Assembly: GCF_900107855.1 (NCBI RefSeq)
Contig: NZ_FNRJ01000011.1
Location: 1 to 64,000 of the forward strand
Origin: Marinobacterium iners DSM 11526
Lineage (GTDB): Bacteria > Pseudomonadota > Gammaproteobacteria > Pseudomonadales > Balneatricaceae
DNA: 64,000 nt
Reading direction: 5' to 3'
In this document: positions 8,127 through 18,347 of the stretch, piece by piece
Layout: each line of letters opens with the position of its first letter
Position numbering within the stretch: position 1 is the stretch's first letter
Program-made: the position numbers and the translations under genes
Notes under the pieces: model-generated
Databases searched by the model: none
Told to the model about the DNA's origin: nothing
The model's input: the letters and a program-made list of their open reading frames with translations, nothing else

Positions 8127-9014
8127 ATGAACATGCCGCTGATGCCACGACCAGGCTCGGATAACGGCACCACAGCGCCCTCGCGCTGGCATGCCCGTCT
8201 GTCGCTGGGCATCAAGCGTACGCCCCGTGGCAGCCGTGTCGCCAGTGCCGAGCGCTTCGGCCCGTTGCATCTGCAGAAGCCCTTCTACCCGGAAGGTCCT
8301 GATCTGGCGCACCTCTACCTGCTGCACCCTCCGGGCGGAATGGTCTCTGGCGACCTGCTGGAGATTGAAGCGCGCCTAGAGCCGAACACGGCGGCACTGA
8401 TCACCACCCCCGGAGCCGGTCGCGTTTACCGCGCCCGTCCTGACCGTACCCTGCAGCACCAGCGCGTGCGGCTGGAGGTGGGCGAGGGCTGCAGCCTTGA
8501 GTGGCTGCCGCTGGAGACCATTCTTTACCCGGGTGCTCGCACCCGGCTGGAAGTGGATGTAGAGCTGGCCACAAATGCCCGCTTTATCGGCTGGGAGGTG
8601 ACCAGTCTGGGGCTGCCGGCACAGGGCGAGGGCTTTGGCCGCGGTGAGCTACAGCAACGGCTGCAGATTCGCCGAGAAGGCCGCATCCTGCTGCGCGAAC
8701 AGCTGATGATCGATGGGCGGAGCCCGGCGTTGCTGATGGGAAAGGCGGGCTTGCAGGGACAGCCGGTGAACGGGCTGCTGGTAGCGGGGCCGTTTACGCC
8801 GGAACAGGCTGAGCCACTGCTGGAGCCGCTGCGAGCGTGTTGCGAACGAGACGAGCTGCTGGCGGGCGTGAGCCTCAGTGGCGAGTTTCTGCTGATCCGA
8901 ACATTGGGGTGTTGCTCGGAGCGCACCCGGCTGTGTTTGGAACAGTGCTGGGGCCTGATTCGGCCAGAACTGATCGGCCGCGAGGCCTGCGCCCCACGCA
9001 TCTGGGCGACCTGA
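8127..9014 (+). CDS. ureD: urease accessory protein UreD
   Basis: A 295-residue cytoplasmic urease maturation factor. Conserved family stretches are [38 protein letters not shown] and [13 protein letters not shown]. UreD binds apo-urease and, with UreF and UreG, forms the platform through which nickel reaches the active site. The ATG at 8127 follows a GGAG. A 40-base gap separates it from ureA. Confidence 0.95.
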   Translation: MNMPLMPRPGSDNGTTAPSRWHARLSLGIKRTPRGSRVASAERFGPLHLQKPFYPEGPDLAHLYLLHPPGGMVSGDLLEIEARLEPNTAALITTPGAGRVYRARPDRTLQHQRVRLEVGEGCSLEWLPLETILYPGARTRLEVDVELATNARFIGWEVTSLGLPAQGEGFGRGELQQRLQIRREGRILLREQLMIDGRSPALLMGKAGLQGQPVNGLLVAGPFTPEQAEPLLEPLRACCERDELLAGVSLSGEFLLIRTLGCCSERTRLCLEQCWGLIRPELIGREACAPRIWAT

Positions 9015-9054
9015 ATTGAACAGACCCACAGCAGGTGGGCTGGAGGAGAAACCG

Positions 9055-9357
9055 ATGGAACTGCTGCCAAGAGAGAAAGACAAGCTGCTGATATTTACGG
9101 CAGCGTTGCTGGCGGAGCGCCGCCTTAAGCGTGGCTTGAAATTGAACTACCCGGAAGCGGTGGCCTACATCTCCATGGAAATCATGGAGGGTGCCCGTGA
9201 TGGCCGTACCGTGGCGGAGCTGATGGGCTACGGCAAGACCCTGCTCAGTGCCGATCAGGTGATGGAGGGCGTGCCGGAGATGATTGACGAGGTGCAGGTG
9301 GAAGCGACCTTTCCCGACGGCACCAAGCTGGTCACCGTGCATCAACCGATTGTGTGA
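9055..9357 (+). CDS. ureA: urease subunit gamma UreA
   Basis: A 100-residue subunit, exactly the usual length for a separate gamma subunit, starting [23 protein letters not shown]. Motifs include [12 protein letters not shown] and [13 protein letters not shown]. The ATG at 9055 is chosen over an upstream TTG because GGAGGAGA (9042-9049) is correctly spaced and the family begins here. UreA, UreB and UreC assemble as an (alpha-beta-gamma)3 enzyme in the cytoplasm. Confidence 0.97.
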   Translation: MELLPREKDKLLIFTAALLAERRLKRGLKLNYPEAVAYISMEIMEGARDGRTVAELMGYGKTLLSADQVMEGVPEMIDEVQVEATFPDGTKLVTVHQPIV

Positions 9358-9370
9358 ACAGGAGAATCCC

Positions 9371-9715
9371 ATGATTCCCGGAGAAATTCAGACAGCCGCC
9401 GGCGAGATTGAACTGAACGTTGGTCGCAAGACCATACGCGTGCGGGTGGAAAATCACGGAGATCGACCGGTACAGGTCGGCTCCCATTACCATTTTTATG
9501 AAGTGAACCCGGCGCTGGTGTTTGAGCGTGACGCGGCCCGTGGCTATCGCCTCAATATCGCCTCCGGTACTGCCGTGCGCTTCGAGCCTGGACAGGGCCG
9601 GGAAGTGGAACTGGTCGAGTATGCCGGCAGCCGTACCATCTACGGTTTCCGTGGCGAGGTGATGGGACCGCTGGACACTGCAGCAGGCGGAAGCTCAGCA
9701 GGAGGGCACAACTGA
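9371..9715 (+). CDS. ureB: urease subunit beta UreB
   Basis: A 114-residue subunit starting [19 protein letters not shown], with the conserved [15 protein letters not shown] region and a C-terminal [15 protein letters not shown]. The ATG at 9371 follows AGGAG and is used instead of an upstream in-frame alternative that would run into ureA. The C-terminal 15 residues are a Gly/Ser/Ala-rich tail. Its stop overlaps the ureC start by one base (TGATG). Confidence 0.97.
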   Translation: MIPGEIQTAAGEIELNVGRKTIRVRVENHGDRPVQVGSHYHFYEVNPALVFERDAARGYRLNIASGTAVRFEPGQGREVELVEYAGSRTIYGFRGEVMGPLDTAAGGSSAGGHN

Positions 9716-11421
9716 TGGCCAAAATGGATCGACACAGCTATGCCCAGATGTTCGGCCCCACAGTTGGGGACAGGGTACGACTGGGCGACACCGAACTCTG
9801 GATTGAGGTCGAAAAGGACTACACCACCTACGGCGACGAAGTGAAATTCGGCGGTGGCAAGGTGATCCGTGACGGTATGGGCCAGAGTCAGGTGACCAAC
9901 GACACGGCCATGGATCTGGTGATTACCAATGCCCTCATTCTGGACCACTGGGGCATCGTCAAGGCCGATGTGGGCGTGAAGGAGGGGCGGATTCATACCC
10001 TCGGAAAGGCGGGCAACCCTGATATTCAGGATGGTATCGACATCGTCATAGGCCCCGGCACTGAAGTGATCGCGGGCGAAGGCTGCATCCTGACGGCCGG
10101 TGGCATTGATGCCCATATCCACTTCATCTGCCCGCAACAGGTGGAAGAGGCGCTGATGTCTGGCGTGACCACCATGATCGGCGGTGGAACGGGCCCGGCT
10201 ACCGGTACCAAGGCAACCACCTGTACACCGGGGCCCTGGTATCTGGGCAAGATGCTGCAGGCCACCGACCAGATGCCGATGAATCTGGGCTTTCTCGGCA
10301 AGGGCAACGCCAGTCGCCCCGGAGCGCTGCGTGAACAGCTGGATGCCGGTGCCTGTGGCCTCAAGCTGCATGAGGACTGGGGCACCACACCAGCCAGCAT
10401 CGACTGCTGTCTGAGTGTGGCCGAAGAGTACGATGTGCAGGTGGCGATCCATACCGATACCCTGAATGAGTCCGGCTTTGTGGATGACACCCTGGGGGCG
10501 TTCAAGAACCGCGTCATCCATACCTATCACACCGAAGGGGCCGGTGGCGGCCATGCGCCGGATATCATCCGTGCAGCAGGCTATTCAAATGTACTGCCGT
10601 CTTCGACCAACCCCACGCGCCCGTACACGGTCAACACCGTGGATGAGCATCTCGACATGCTGATGGTCTGTCACCATCTGGACAGCAACATTCCCGAGGA
10701 TGTGGCCTTTGCCGACTCCCGCATCCGCAAGGAGACCATCGCGGCTGAGGACATTTTTCATGATCGCGGCGCCTTCAGCATGATTTCGTCCGACTCTCAG
10801 GCGATGGGACGTGTGGGCGAAGTCGTGACGCGGACCTGGCAGACGGCGCACAAGATGAAATGCCAGTTCGGGCTGTTGCCGGAAGACAGGGTACTGGGAG
10901 CCGATAATTTTCGCGCGCGCCGCTATGTCGCCAAATACACCATCAATCCGGCGATCACCCATGGGGTGGCCCATGAAGTGGGGTCCATCGAGTCCGGCAA
11001 GCTGGCGGATCTGGTGCTGTGGAAGCCGGCATTTTTCGGCATCAAGCCGGCGATGATTATCAAGGGGGGTATGATTGCGGCGGCGCCCATGGGCGATCCC
11101 AATGCCTCCATCCCGACGCCGCAGCCGGTGCACTACCGACCCATGTTCGGTGCCGAGGGCAAGGCGGCGGCACAAACCTCCGTCACCTTTGTCAGCAAGG
11201 CAGCGCTGGAGTCCGGTTTGCGTGAACAGCTGGGGCTGAGTCGACGTCTGGTTGCCTGTGGCAATACCCGCAACATCAGCAAAGCCGACATGATTTTGAA
11301 TGACTGGCAGCCGGACATTCAGGTGGACCCACAAACCTATGAGGTGCGGGCCGACGGCGAGCTGCTGACCTGTGAGCCTGCTGATGTGCTGCCCTTGGCG
11401 CAGCGATACAGCCTCTTTTAA
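9715..11421 (+). CDS. ureC: urease subunit alpha UreC
   Basis: The 568-residue catalytic subunit hydrolysing urea to ammonia and carbamate. All active-site residues are at the canonical numbering: nickel ligands His134, His136, His246, His272 and Asp360, the carbamylated bridging Lys217, His219, and the flap residues Cys319 and His320. The enzyme should therefore be functional. It is translationally coupled to ureB and followed eleven bases later by ureE. Confidence 0.98.
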   Translation: MAKMDRHSYAQMFGPTVGDRVRLGDTELWIEVEKDYTTYGDEVKFGGGKVIRDGMGQSQVTNDTAMDLVITNALILDHWGIVKADVGVKEGRIHTLGKAGNPDIQDGIDIVIGPGTEVIAGEGCILTAGGIDAHIHFICPQQVEEALMSGVTTMIGGGTGPATGTKATTCTPGPWYLGKMLQATDQMPMNLGFLGKGNASRPGALREQLDAGACGLKLHEDWGTTPASIDCCLSVAEEYDVQVAIHTDTLNESGFVDDTLGAFKNRVIHTYHTEGAGGGHAPDIIRAAGYSNVLPSSTNPTRPYTVNTVDEHLDMLMVCHHLDSNIPEDVAFADSRIRKETIAAEDIFHDRGAFSMISSDSQAMGRVGEVVTRTWQTAHKMKCQFGLLPEDRVLGADNFRARRYVAKYTINPAITHGVAHEVGSIESGKLADLVLWKPAFFGIKPAMIIKGGMIAAAPMGDPNASIPTPQPVHYRPMFGAEGKAAAQTSVTFVSKAALESGLREQLGLSRRLVACGNTRNISKADMILNDWQPDIQVDPQTYEVRADGELLTCEPADVLPLAQRYSLF

Positions 11422-11431
11422 GGAGAGACGC

Positions 11432-11884
11432 ATGTTTGAAATCCATGAACGGCTGGGCACCCATTGCCATGCCCCCATCGCGGCGAAAGTAAGCCTGACC
11501 CATGACCAGCGTGATCGTGGCCGATTGAAGCTGGTCAGTGATACCGGTGAAGAGGTGCGTGTCTTCCTGGAACGGGGCAAGCCGCTGCGAGTTGGTGAAT
11601 ACCTGAAATCATCCTGTGGGCGTCACATTTTGGTCGAAGGGGCCAAAGAGTCGGTGCTGGAGGCGCGCTGTGATGACTGGAACACTTTTGCACGGGCCTG
11701 TTACCACCTCGGCAACCGCCATGTGCGCATTGAAGTAGGTGATCGCTGGCTGAGGATCAAGCCGGATCATGTACTGGAGGAGATGCTGCAGCTGCTGGGG
11801 CTGGAAACCCGGCAGGCCGAAGCGGTATTTATGCCGGAATCCGGAGCCTATGCCCATGGCCATGCGCACCATCACGACCACTGA
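11432..11884 (+). CDS. ureE: urease accessory protein UreE
   Basis: A 150-residue nickel metallochaperone that loads UreG/UreDF. It starts MFEIHERLGTH after AGGAG, has the internal CYHLGNRHVRIEV region containing the conserved nickel-binding histidine, and ends in a histidine-rich tail (HGHAHHHDH, residues 142-150) that stores extra nickel. The upstream in-frame start inside ureC is rejected. Its 3' end overlaps the 5' end of ureF. Confidence 0.95.
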   Translation: MFEIHERLGTHCHAPIAAKVSLTHDQRDRGRLKLVSDTGEEVRVFLERGKPLRVGEYLKSSCGRHILVEGAKESVLEARCDDWNTFARACYHLGNRHVRIEVGDRWLRIKPDHVLEEMLQLLGLETRQAEAVFMPESGAYAHGHAHHHDH

Positions 11885-12533
11885 CCATGCCTTGATGCGC
11901 CTGTTGCAGCTGAGCAGCGTCAGCCTGCCGGTGGGCGGCTACGCCTTCTCGCAGGGGCTTGAGTACGCCATCGACAGTGGCTGGATACACAGGGCAGATC
12001 AGGTGGCGGATTGGTTGGAGCTGCAATTGCTGCATGCTCAGGCAAAGACCGATCTGCCGTTGTTGAAGCTGGCTATGCAGGCTGATAGCGATGGACGTTG
12101 GCAGTCGTTGAACGACCTGTCGCTGGCCTGTCGCGAGACCCGCGAGTTGCGCCTGACCGACGGCGCCATGGGCGAAGCGTTGCGACGGGTGCTGAAGAAC
12201 CTGGGCATTGACGTGCCACAGGTGCTGCAGCAGGAGGTCAGTTTCATCGTGCTGTTCGCCTTTGCCGCGAAGCACTGGGGGCTAGAGTTTGGTGCCACCG
12301 CATTGGGACTGGGCTGGTCCTGGCTGGAAAATCAGGTGGCCGCCGCCACCAAGCTGGTGCCACTGGGACAGACGCAGGCACAGCAGCTGCTGAATGACCT
12401 GCAACCGTTACTGCCGCAGGCGATCGAGATCGCAAAAAGCGTTGAAGAAGACTTTATCGGTGCTGGCCTGCCCGCATTGGCAATCGCCAGCAGCCGTCAC
12501 GAAACACAGTATTCACGGCTGTTTCGCTCTTGA
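11856..12533 (+). CDS. ureF: urease accessory protein UreF
   Basis: A helical GTPase-regulating factor of about 225 residues that joins UreD and UreG on apo-urease. Conserved segments are LMRLLQLSSVSLPVGGYAFS, QGLEYAI and CRETRELRLTD. Four in-frame ATGs (11850, 11856, 11862, 11895) precede the conserved region; 11856 is preferred because GGAG at 11843-11846 is nine bases upstream. It overlaps ureE in another frame by about 29 bases, implying translational coupling. Confidence 0.93.
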   Translation: MAMRTITTTDHALMRLLQLSSVSLPVGGYAFSQGLEYAIDSGWIHRADQVADWLELQLLHAQAKTDLPLLKLAMQADSDGRWQSLNDLSLACRETRELRLTDGAMGEALRRVLKNLGIDVPQVLQQEVSFIVLFAFAAKHWGLEFGATALGLGWSWLENQVAAATKLVPLGQTQAQQLLNDLQPLLPQAIEIAKSVEEDFIGAGLPALAIASSRHETQYSRLFRS

Positions 12534-12562
12534 AGAGCCGCCGTTGAGAAGAGGAAACCAAC

Positions 12563-13210
12563 ATGAGCAAACCGAAACAGACATTACGAGTGGGAGTAGG
12601 GGGGCCGGTGGGCTCCGGCAAGACGGCGTTGCTGCGTTCGCTCTGTGCCGCCATGCGCGAGTATTACGATATCGCCGTGGTGACCAACGATATCTACACT
12701 CAGGAGGATGCCAAATTCCTCACCGAGCATGAGGCATTGAGTGCCGACCGCATTATTGGGGTAGAAACCGGCGGCTGTCCGCATACGGCCATCCGTGAGG
12801 ACGCCTCGATGAATCTGGCGGCGATCGATCAGCTGGTGGCGCGCCACGGAGTACTGGATGTGGTATTTGTCGAAAGCGGTGGTGACAACCTTAGCGCCAC
12901 GTTCAGCCCCGAGCTGTCTGATCTGACCATCTATGTGATTGATGTTTCGGCCGGTGACAAGATTCCGCGCAAGGGCGGCCCAGGGATCACCAAGTCCGAT
13001 CTGTTGATTATCAACAAAACCGACCTGGCACCGCTGGTGGGAGCCTCGCTGGAGGTAATGGATCGGGATGCGCGCAAGATGCGCGGTGATCGCCCCTTCA
13101 TCTTCGCAAACCTGAAAAAGGCTGAAGGGCTGGACGACATTATCGGTTTCATCATCAGCGAAGGCATGCTGGAAGCCAAAACTCTGCCACCGGCCCATGC
13201 GGTGGTGTGA
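12563..13210 (+). CDS. ureG: urease accessory GTPase UreG
   Basis: A 215-residue SIMIBI-class GTPase that delivers nickel to urease. The P-loop is [12 protein letters not shown], and the Cys-Pro-His nickel-binding motif lies in [38 protein letters not shown] and [11 protein letters not shown] are the remaining nucleotide-binding motifs. The ATG at 12563 follows GAGGAAA. It is the last urease-maturation gene before the nickel permease. Confidence 0.97.
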   Translation: MSKPKQTLRVGVGGPVGSGKTALLRSLCAAMREYYDIAVVTNDIYTQEDAKFLTEHEALSADRIIGVETGGCPHTAIREDASMNLAAIDQLVARHGVLDVVFVESGGDNLSATFSPELSDLTIYVIDVSAGDKIPRKGGPGITKSDLLIINKTDLAPLVGASLEVMDRDARKMRGDRPFIFANLKKAEGLDDIIGFIISEGMLEAKTLPPAHAVV

Positions 13211-13237
13211 TTGAATTCAATTATGAAGGGGATAACG

Positions 13238-13804
13238 ATGAAAAAAGCACTGATTGCGACTGTCGCACTGTTGCCGGGCGTGGCGCTTGCGCACACGGGA
13301 CATGAAGTATCGGGTTTTATTAGTGGCCTGGCGCACCCGGTAGGTGGTGCTGATCACTTGCTGGCGATGCTGGCTGTGGGGCTTTGGGCTGCCCGTTTGG
13401 GTGGCCGTGCACTCTGGTTGGTGCCATTGGCCTTTGTGGCCACCATGCTGTTGGGCAATCTGCTGGCGCTTTCTGGTGTTTCTTTGGTGTTCACCGAACA
13501 GGGAATTGGCCTGTCCGTAGTGGTTCTGGGGCTGTTGCTGGCTTTTGCTGCACGCTTTGTAACACCTGTCTGCATGGCAATCGCAGGCAGCTTTGCGCTA
13601 TTCCATGGCTTGGCTCATGGCGCTGAAATGCCGCTTAATGCCAGTGGTTTTAGCTATGCCGCCGGCTTCATGCTGGCCACACTGGCGTTGCATCTGGCTG
13701 GTATGCTGGTGGGCAAGATCGGAGTTGAAGCGCGTGCAGCGCTCTTCAGCCGTGTAGCCGGTGGGGCAATCGCTTTGACCGGTATGGCGATGGTCGTCGC
13801 CTGA
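13238..13804 (+). CDS. ureJ: HupE/UreJ-family nickel permease
   Basis: A 188-residue membrane protein with a signal-like first segment ending ALAHTGHE, then about six membrane helices. The HPVGGADH motif at residues 33-40 is the metal-binding signature of HupE/UreJ transporters, which supply nickel or cobalt. Its position at the end of the ure genes supports nickel import for urease. The ATG at 13238 follows AAGGGGAT; upstream in-frame starts at 13211 and 13223 are weaker. Confidence 0.9.
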   Translation: MKKALIATVALLPGVALAHTGHEVSGFISGLAHPVGGADHLLAMLAVGLWAARLGGRALWLVPLAFVATMLLGNLLALSGVSLVFTEQGIGLSVVVLGLLLAFAARFVTPVCMAIAGSFALFHGLAHGAEMPLNASGFSYAAGFMLATLALHLAGMLVGKIGVEARAALFSRVAGGAIALTGMAMVVA

Positions 13805-13832
13805 AGAGATATGCAGGACGGGTGTTTCTGTT

Positions 13833-13857
13833 GATGGGTGGCCACAGGCCACCCATC
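13833..13857. terminator. hairpin closing the urea operon
   Basis: An 11-bp perfect stem (13833-13843 with 13847-13857) with a three-base loop lies between the convergent ureJ and DUF349 genes. It has no T run, so it may work as a Rho-assisted or bidirectional end. Confidence 0.55.
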
Positions 13858-13861
13858 TGCA

Positions 13862-16465
13862 TCATGATGCGTGCGTCAGTATGTCCGAAAAACGTTTGCG
13901 CAGGTCAACAAACTGCCATGCAAACGGCAGTGTCAGCCATTCCAGCTCAAGGGATTGCAGGGCCGCTTCAGATGGCTCGTCATCCTGTTCGGCCAGTGCT
14001 TGGCCGAGCCGCTCCATCTGGTATTCCATGCGCAGCACTTCATCTTCTTCAGGTGTGGGTTGTCCGAGCATGATCTCAAGTCGGATACACAACTCACGCG
14101 CCTGAGCTTCAGACAGGGCCAACTGCTGATCGATGGAGCGGTTGCCCGCACTGATCAGGCGGATCGCTTCCAGTCGCTGGCCGATGCGCTCGCGCCACAG
14201 CTGACCGGGAGAAGGGCCGGTAACCGCTTCCGTCAACAAGGTAGAAAGCGTTTCCGAGCGTGCGGTTTCAGCCAGTTCCTCTTCTGCCTGCTCGGCCAGT
14301 TGAGCCAGCCTTTGCAAGGCTTGCAGAGGTGTCCCGGACAGCAGTATTTCACGCGCAGGGGATGGTTTCTTGGCAGTCTGCGCCTTGCGGGCCTGTTTGA
14401 GTCGGCTGAAAATCAGGTCGCACTGTTCACGAAATGCCTGCCACAACCCGCGTTCGCGGCTACGGAAGGTTGCGCCGGCTGCTTTCCACTGCTGTTGTAG
14501 CTGCTTGGCTTCGCTGGCGGCGGCTTCGATATCCTCTGCGCTTGCCAGTTCGGCGGCGCGAGCAATAATGCTTTCTTTCAGTTCGGCACACGCCTGACGA
14601 TGAGCCCGAATACGGCCATCGAGATCACGCAGCAGGCTATTGAACTGCTGTTGTACCGGTTTGCCGGGTGCCCGGTCAACCGGCGAGAACGTTCGCCACT
14701 CCTCGCGTGCGGTACGGCCGATTGCTTCGACGGCATGCCAGTCGGCCTGACTCCAGTCCATACCGTGGATGAAGCTGTCGAGCTGGTTACAGATTTCGCG
14801 TCGCTGCTTCAGGTTGTGCTCACGCTTCTGCCGCTGAGCGCTGAACCACGCCTGGCAGGGTGCATAGGCTTTTTCGCCAGCATCGTGAAAGCGTTTCCAC
14901 AGCTTTTGTGAATGCACAGGATCAGTGTGGTCAATCTCCTTCCACTCCTGTTGCAATGCACGTATCTGGTCGGCCAATGTCTGTGGGGGCTGTTCTGCTC
15001 CGACCAGCGATTCCATCTGCTGACACAGTTTTTCCTTCTTGCCGTTGGCTGCGAAACCTTGCCAATCCTTAAGTTCGGCGAGCCTTGCAGTAAGTTGGCG
15101 GTAGCGTGAATCCAGGCTTTCAGGCAAACCGGAATGCTGTTCAACATGCCGCGCAAGACTTTTGTGGGTGGACTCGGCGGTGCTGATTTCGCCCTGATCA
15201 AGTTGCTGCTCCAGCAAGCGCAACTGCTGGAGCAGTTCATCTTCCTGCCGGCTGGATTGCGCATTTATCTGTTTAACTGTCTGCTGCAGCTGTGTGATCA
15301 GTTCCTTCAGCGACTGAAGCAGCGTTGGGAGTGGGCGTGAATCGGGCCACTCGACTGAGCGCAGCAGGCGCTGAGCTCGGCGCAGTGTTTGTTCCGGGCT
15401 GCCATCCTGCTGTTGCAGCAGCGATTCAATATGTGGGCTTTGTTGCTGCAGCCGTTCACTTGCCGCCATACAGTGTTCGGCGTTTTGGCTGAGGCTTTGC
15501 CACTGCTGACGCTGCTCGCTGGCGGGTTCGTAACGGCTGTTCAATTCATCCCATTGATGCTGCAGGCTCTGCAGGGCCTCTGCCTCAATTACATCGCCGG
15601 CAACCAACGCTTCCAGTTCTGCCAGCAGCTCATGCGACGCGTGCCGGTCCAGCTCCTGCTGTTTGAGTTGTTCCTGCTCCTGTCGTTCCGCTTCTGCTGC
15701 GGCCTCAAGTCGGGCCTGTATCTGCTCGATCCACTGTGTAAAGAGGCGGTTGCTGTCATTATCGGCAGCCGGCAGTTGCTGCCACTCCTGCGACAACGCT
15801 TGAGAGCGGGCATGCAAGAACTGCAGGTCGGCTCCCACGGCAAGCTGTTCAAGTTGTTGCAGCAGTTGGGTGCGCCGATTGGCATGTTCGGTTTCAAGTC
15901 GGGCCTGTTCGCGCAAGCGGTTCAGCTTGTCGCGGCTGATGCGGTGTACGGTTTTGTCACGGCCACGACTCTGACGCTGCAGGTTTTCCAGCAGGTCGGC
16001 TCGCTCTACGCGCTCGGCCGCTTCACGGCGCATGGTAGCCAGGCGGGCATGCAGAGCCACCTGCATCAGCACGGCTTCGTCATCTATGCAGTTGAGGGCG
16101 CTTTGTTGCAACTGTTCGCTGCTGACATTGATGATAATTTGGGTACGGGTATCGGCATCGTCAAGTCGCCTGAGCAGTTCGCTCAGGCTGTCGGAGCCTT
16201 CACCGTTCAGGCATTCGCTGACGCGCAGCCCTGCCTGTTCACGGACTTCAGGGTCGGAGGAGTGCGATAGCACGTCTAGCAGAGAGTCCGTGTCACTCAG
16301 ACGTCCAACCGCCACTATACGGACCTGGCGGTTGTCGTCATGCAGTGCCAGCTGACACAGGATTCTGGCTTGGTCAGGCTGGTCCGGACATAGTTTGCTG
16401 ACGGCACTTAAGCGCACTTCAGGATCTGAATGACGCCATCTTGGCTTGAACAGGTTTGCAAACAT
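13862..16465 (-). CDS. DUF349 domain-containing protein
   Basis: An 867-residue soluble protein, nearly all helical and very rich in Gln, Glu, Leu and Arg. The first 110 residues look like HEAT repeats (SDPEVRLSAVSKL, DNRQVRIVAVGRL, SDPEVREQAGLRV). The remainder is long coiled coil with DUF349-type helices, seen around YAPCQAWFSAQRQKREHNL and WRTFSPVDRAPGKPVQQQF. The biochemical function of the family is unknown. It converges with the urea operon and has a 140-base gap upstream. Confidence 0.8.
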   Translation of the reverse strand: MFANLFKPRWRHSDPEVRLSAVSKLCPDQPDQARILCQLALHDDNRQVRIVAVGRLSDTDSLLDVLSHSSDPEVREQAGLRVSECLNGEGSDSLSELLRRLDDADTRTQIIINVSSEQLQQSALNCIDDEAVLMQVALHARLATMRREAAERVERADLLENLQRQSRGRDKTVHRISRDKLNRLREQARLETEHANRRTQLLQQLEQLAVGADLQFLHARSQALSQEWQQLPAADNDSNRLFTQWIEQIQARLEAAAEAERQEQEQLKQQELDRHASHELLAELEALVAGDVIEAEALQSLQHQWDELNSRYEPASEQRQQWQSLSQNAEHCMAASERLQQQSPHIESLLQQQDGSPEQTLRRAQRLLRSVEWPDSRPLPTLLQSLKELITQLQQTVKQINAQSSRQEDELLQQLRLLEQQLDQGEISTAESTHKSLARHVEQHSGLPESLDSRYRQLTARLAELKDWQGFAANGKKEKLCQQMESLVGAEQPPQTLADQIRALQQEWKEIDHTDPVHSQKLWKRFHDAGEKAYAPCQAWFSAQRQKREHNLKQRREICNQLDSFIHGMDWSQADWHAVEAIGRTAREEWRTFSPVDRAPGKPVQQQFNSLLRDLDGRIRAHRQACAELKESIIARAAELASAEDIEAAASEAKQLQQQWKAAGATFRSRERGLWQAFREQCDLIFSRLKQARKAQTAKKPSPAREILLSGTPLQALQRLAQLAEQAEEELAETARSETLSTLLTEAVTGPSPGQLWRERIGQRLEAIRLISAGNRSIDQQLALSEAQARELCIRLEIMLGQPTPEEDEVLRMEYQMERLGQALAEQDDEPSEAALQSLELEWLTLPFAWQFVDLRKRFSDILTHAS

Positions 16466-16605
16466 CAGTCACCACTACCGGAGAAGAGTCCCGGCATCCA
16501 TTTTCATGCAGATGAGCGGGCGGGCGCCTATTCTACCGGTCAGGGTAGTGCAAGGAAAAGCCTTGACAGATGCTGAATACGGACAATATCTGAGGACAAA
16601 TTTTT

Positions 16606-17766
16606 TCAGATACTCAGATCAACGTGTTGAACAGTGCCAACCCGGCCATCTTCTGATAGGAAAATGCTGCTTGAACGGATCACTCCAAGTCGGCTTTCTG
16701 TCATGCCCGACGTCAGAGAAAACTCGGTATCAGCGGCGTTGAGCCAGATTGCGCCGATATTCTTGCTGGCCAGTGTCATCAGTGAGCCCTGTCCTTCTGC
16801 ACCCGGTGACCAGAGCCGAAGGCGGGAGAAGACACTGTCACCGGCATCAATAAAACCGTTGCCATCTTCGTCAAATTGGGCCAATTCCGCAAAGCCGTTG
16901 CCGGATCGAGCGCCAAAAAGCTCCGATCCATCATTTATTACGCCGTCGGAGTTTTGATCGAGTGCAATAAATGCACGGTTTCCCGCCAGAGTCGGTACCT
17001 GATCAGCTTGCCCGTCCAGATCCAGGTCAAATTCAAACCGGGTTTGGCTCAGCTGGGCCGCATCACCGTCAAAGTTGATCACCAGTGGGTCTGACAGACG
17101 AGCGCCGATGCGCAGAATTTCGTGCTCTTCCTGCGTAATCGAGCGCGCCATCTGCAGAGACAGGTTGATATCGATACGACGGCCATCGCGGGTGATGACC
17201 TGTCCACTGGCCTCGAAACGGGTGGACTCCTGCTCATGGATGCGGCTGTGGCGTTGGTATTCAAGGCCGACTTGTGGTTCTGCAGGTGTTTCAGGTGTAT
17301 CTGCTGCCGGTTTTGCCTGGTTGGGGGCACTGATTTCAGCGCCGCTTGCGTGCTGAAGAGACGCAGGATCGATCAATTGCAGGCGAATGTCCTTGCCGGT
17401 GATCGCCTTGTGTAGTCGGGTGATCAGCTCAAGCTTCAACTGGTCTGAGGCCTCAAGGCGTAATTCGAAGGGCGCCTCTGGGGGAGCGGTTTCGGTCGTT
17501 GATTCAAGCGGAGTGCCACGAGTCAGTGCTGCTACGGGTGATGCTGGCTCGTTATTGCTGTTTTTGGCATTCATGGCCAAGCCTGCCGAATAGGTCAGCA
17601 ACTCACGGCGCTCGATGTGACTGGCCTCGAACAGGGTGTCGACCTTGCGTGCACCGGTTACGGGGTCCTGGCTGACTCGACCGATACGCAGCTGCTCATG
17701 CTGTTCTTCGCTGCGGCTGTAGTTGCGATCGCTGGCAAGTTGCAGGTTGTGACTTTGGATCTGCAT
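16606..17766 (-). CDS. hypothetical protein with EF-hand-type calcium loops
   Basis: A 386-residue protein without a signal peptide. The N-terminal 110 residues are polar (MQIQSHNLQLASDRNYS), followed by a Pro/Ala-rich linker. The C-terminal region (about 230-350) starts DPLVINFDGD and carries two calcium-binding-like loops, DQNSDGVINDGSELF and DEDGNGFIDAGDSVF, the pattern seen near VCBS/RTX-type calcium-binding proteins. The first loop lacks an acidic residue at position 12, the second has it. No function can be assigned; a calcium-responsive role is inference. It lies 65 bases downstream of the YchJ-like gene on the same strand. Confidence 0.7.
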   Translation of the reverse strand: MQIQSHNLQLASDRNYSRSEEQHEQLRIGRVSQDPVTGARKVDTLFEASHIERRELLTYSAGLAMNAKNSNNEPASPVAALTRGTPLESTTETAPPEAPFELRLEASDQLKLELITRLHKAITGKDIRLQLIDPASLQHASGAEISAPNQAKPAADTPETPAEPQVGLEYQRHSRIHEQESTRFEASGQVITRDGRRIDINLSLQMARSITQEEHEILRIGARLSDPLVINFDGDAAQLSQTRFEFDLDLDGQADQVPTLAGNRAFIALDQNSDGVINDGSELFGARSGNGFAELAQFDEDGNGFIDAGDSVFSRLRLWSPGAEGQGSLMTLASKNIGAIWLNAADTEFSLTSGMTESRLGVIRSSSIFLSEDGRVGTVQHVDLSI

Positions 17767-17831
17767 GACCGGATTCCTCTGGTGATAGGAGTCATATCGG
17801 CCAAAGCTGGTGGAAGTTTAGACAGATGTTC

Positions 17832-18260
17832 TCAGCTGGGGATCAGTTCAACTTCACCATCCAGATAGACCCAAAGCCCGGATTCACGCTCGAAGCGGGA
17901 GCGTTCATGCAGGATGGCACCGCCTTCCGGGCTCTCAAACGCAGCCTTGAACTCGACCAGACCTGTTTCGTCATTTGTTTGTCCCGCTTCCGTGGTGACA
18001 ATCTCCAGGCCGGTCCAGGTGGTGATCTGGGTCTGTTCGGCCAACAACTCGGCATCCTGTGGCGAGCGCTTGGCTGCGGCCGTCGTTTGCACCAGATAGT
18101 CCACTGCACCAATGGCAAAAGCGGTATAGCGCGAGCGCATCAGGGCTTCAGCCGTTGCCGCAGGCTTACGGCCACTGATGGCAGGTTCGCAGCAGAAAAC
18201 AAAAGGTTTGCCGGAGCCGCAGGGGCATTGAGTGTCCAGGTCCTGAGTGTCGGTCAGCAT
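17832..18260 (-). CDS. YchJ-family SEC-C motif protein
   Basis: A 142-residue protein with an N-terminal SEC-C zinc motif (CPCGSGKPFVFCC, with a C-x-C and CC pair) and a following NTF2-like fold containing ALMRSRYTAFAIGAVDYLVQT, the family hallmark. YchJ proteins are of unknown function, with metal binding assumed. The length and layout match the family. It diverges from sbcB across an 87-base gap that must hold both promoters. Confidence 0.88.
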   Translation of the reverse strand: MLTDTQDLDTQCPCGSGKPFVFCCEPAISGRKPAATAEALMRSRYTAFAIGAVDYLVQTTAAAKRSPQDAELLAEQTQITTWTGLEIVTTEAGQTNDETGLVEFKAAFESPEGGAILHERSRFERESGLWVYLDGEVELIPS

Positions 18261-18347
18261 GCAGATGATCCCTGAGTGTTGAAATGTTAATCTGATCGAT
18301 AGGCTGATCTAACCATTACCCCTATAAAAAGTCGAGATATACCTCCA

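Noticed and set aside
11769-11855. Longer upstream start for ureF inside ureE
   Set aside because: The extra residues are a cysteine- and arginine-rich out-of-frame reading of ureE and the family begins near 11856-11895.
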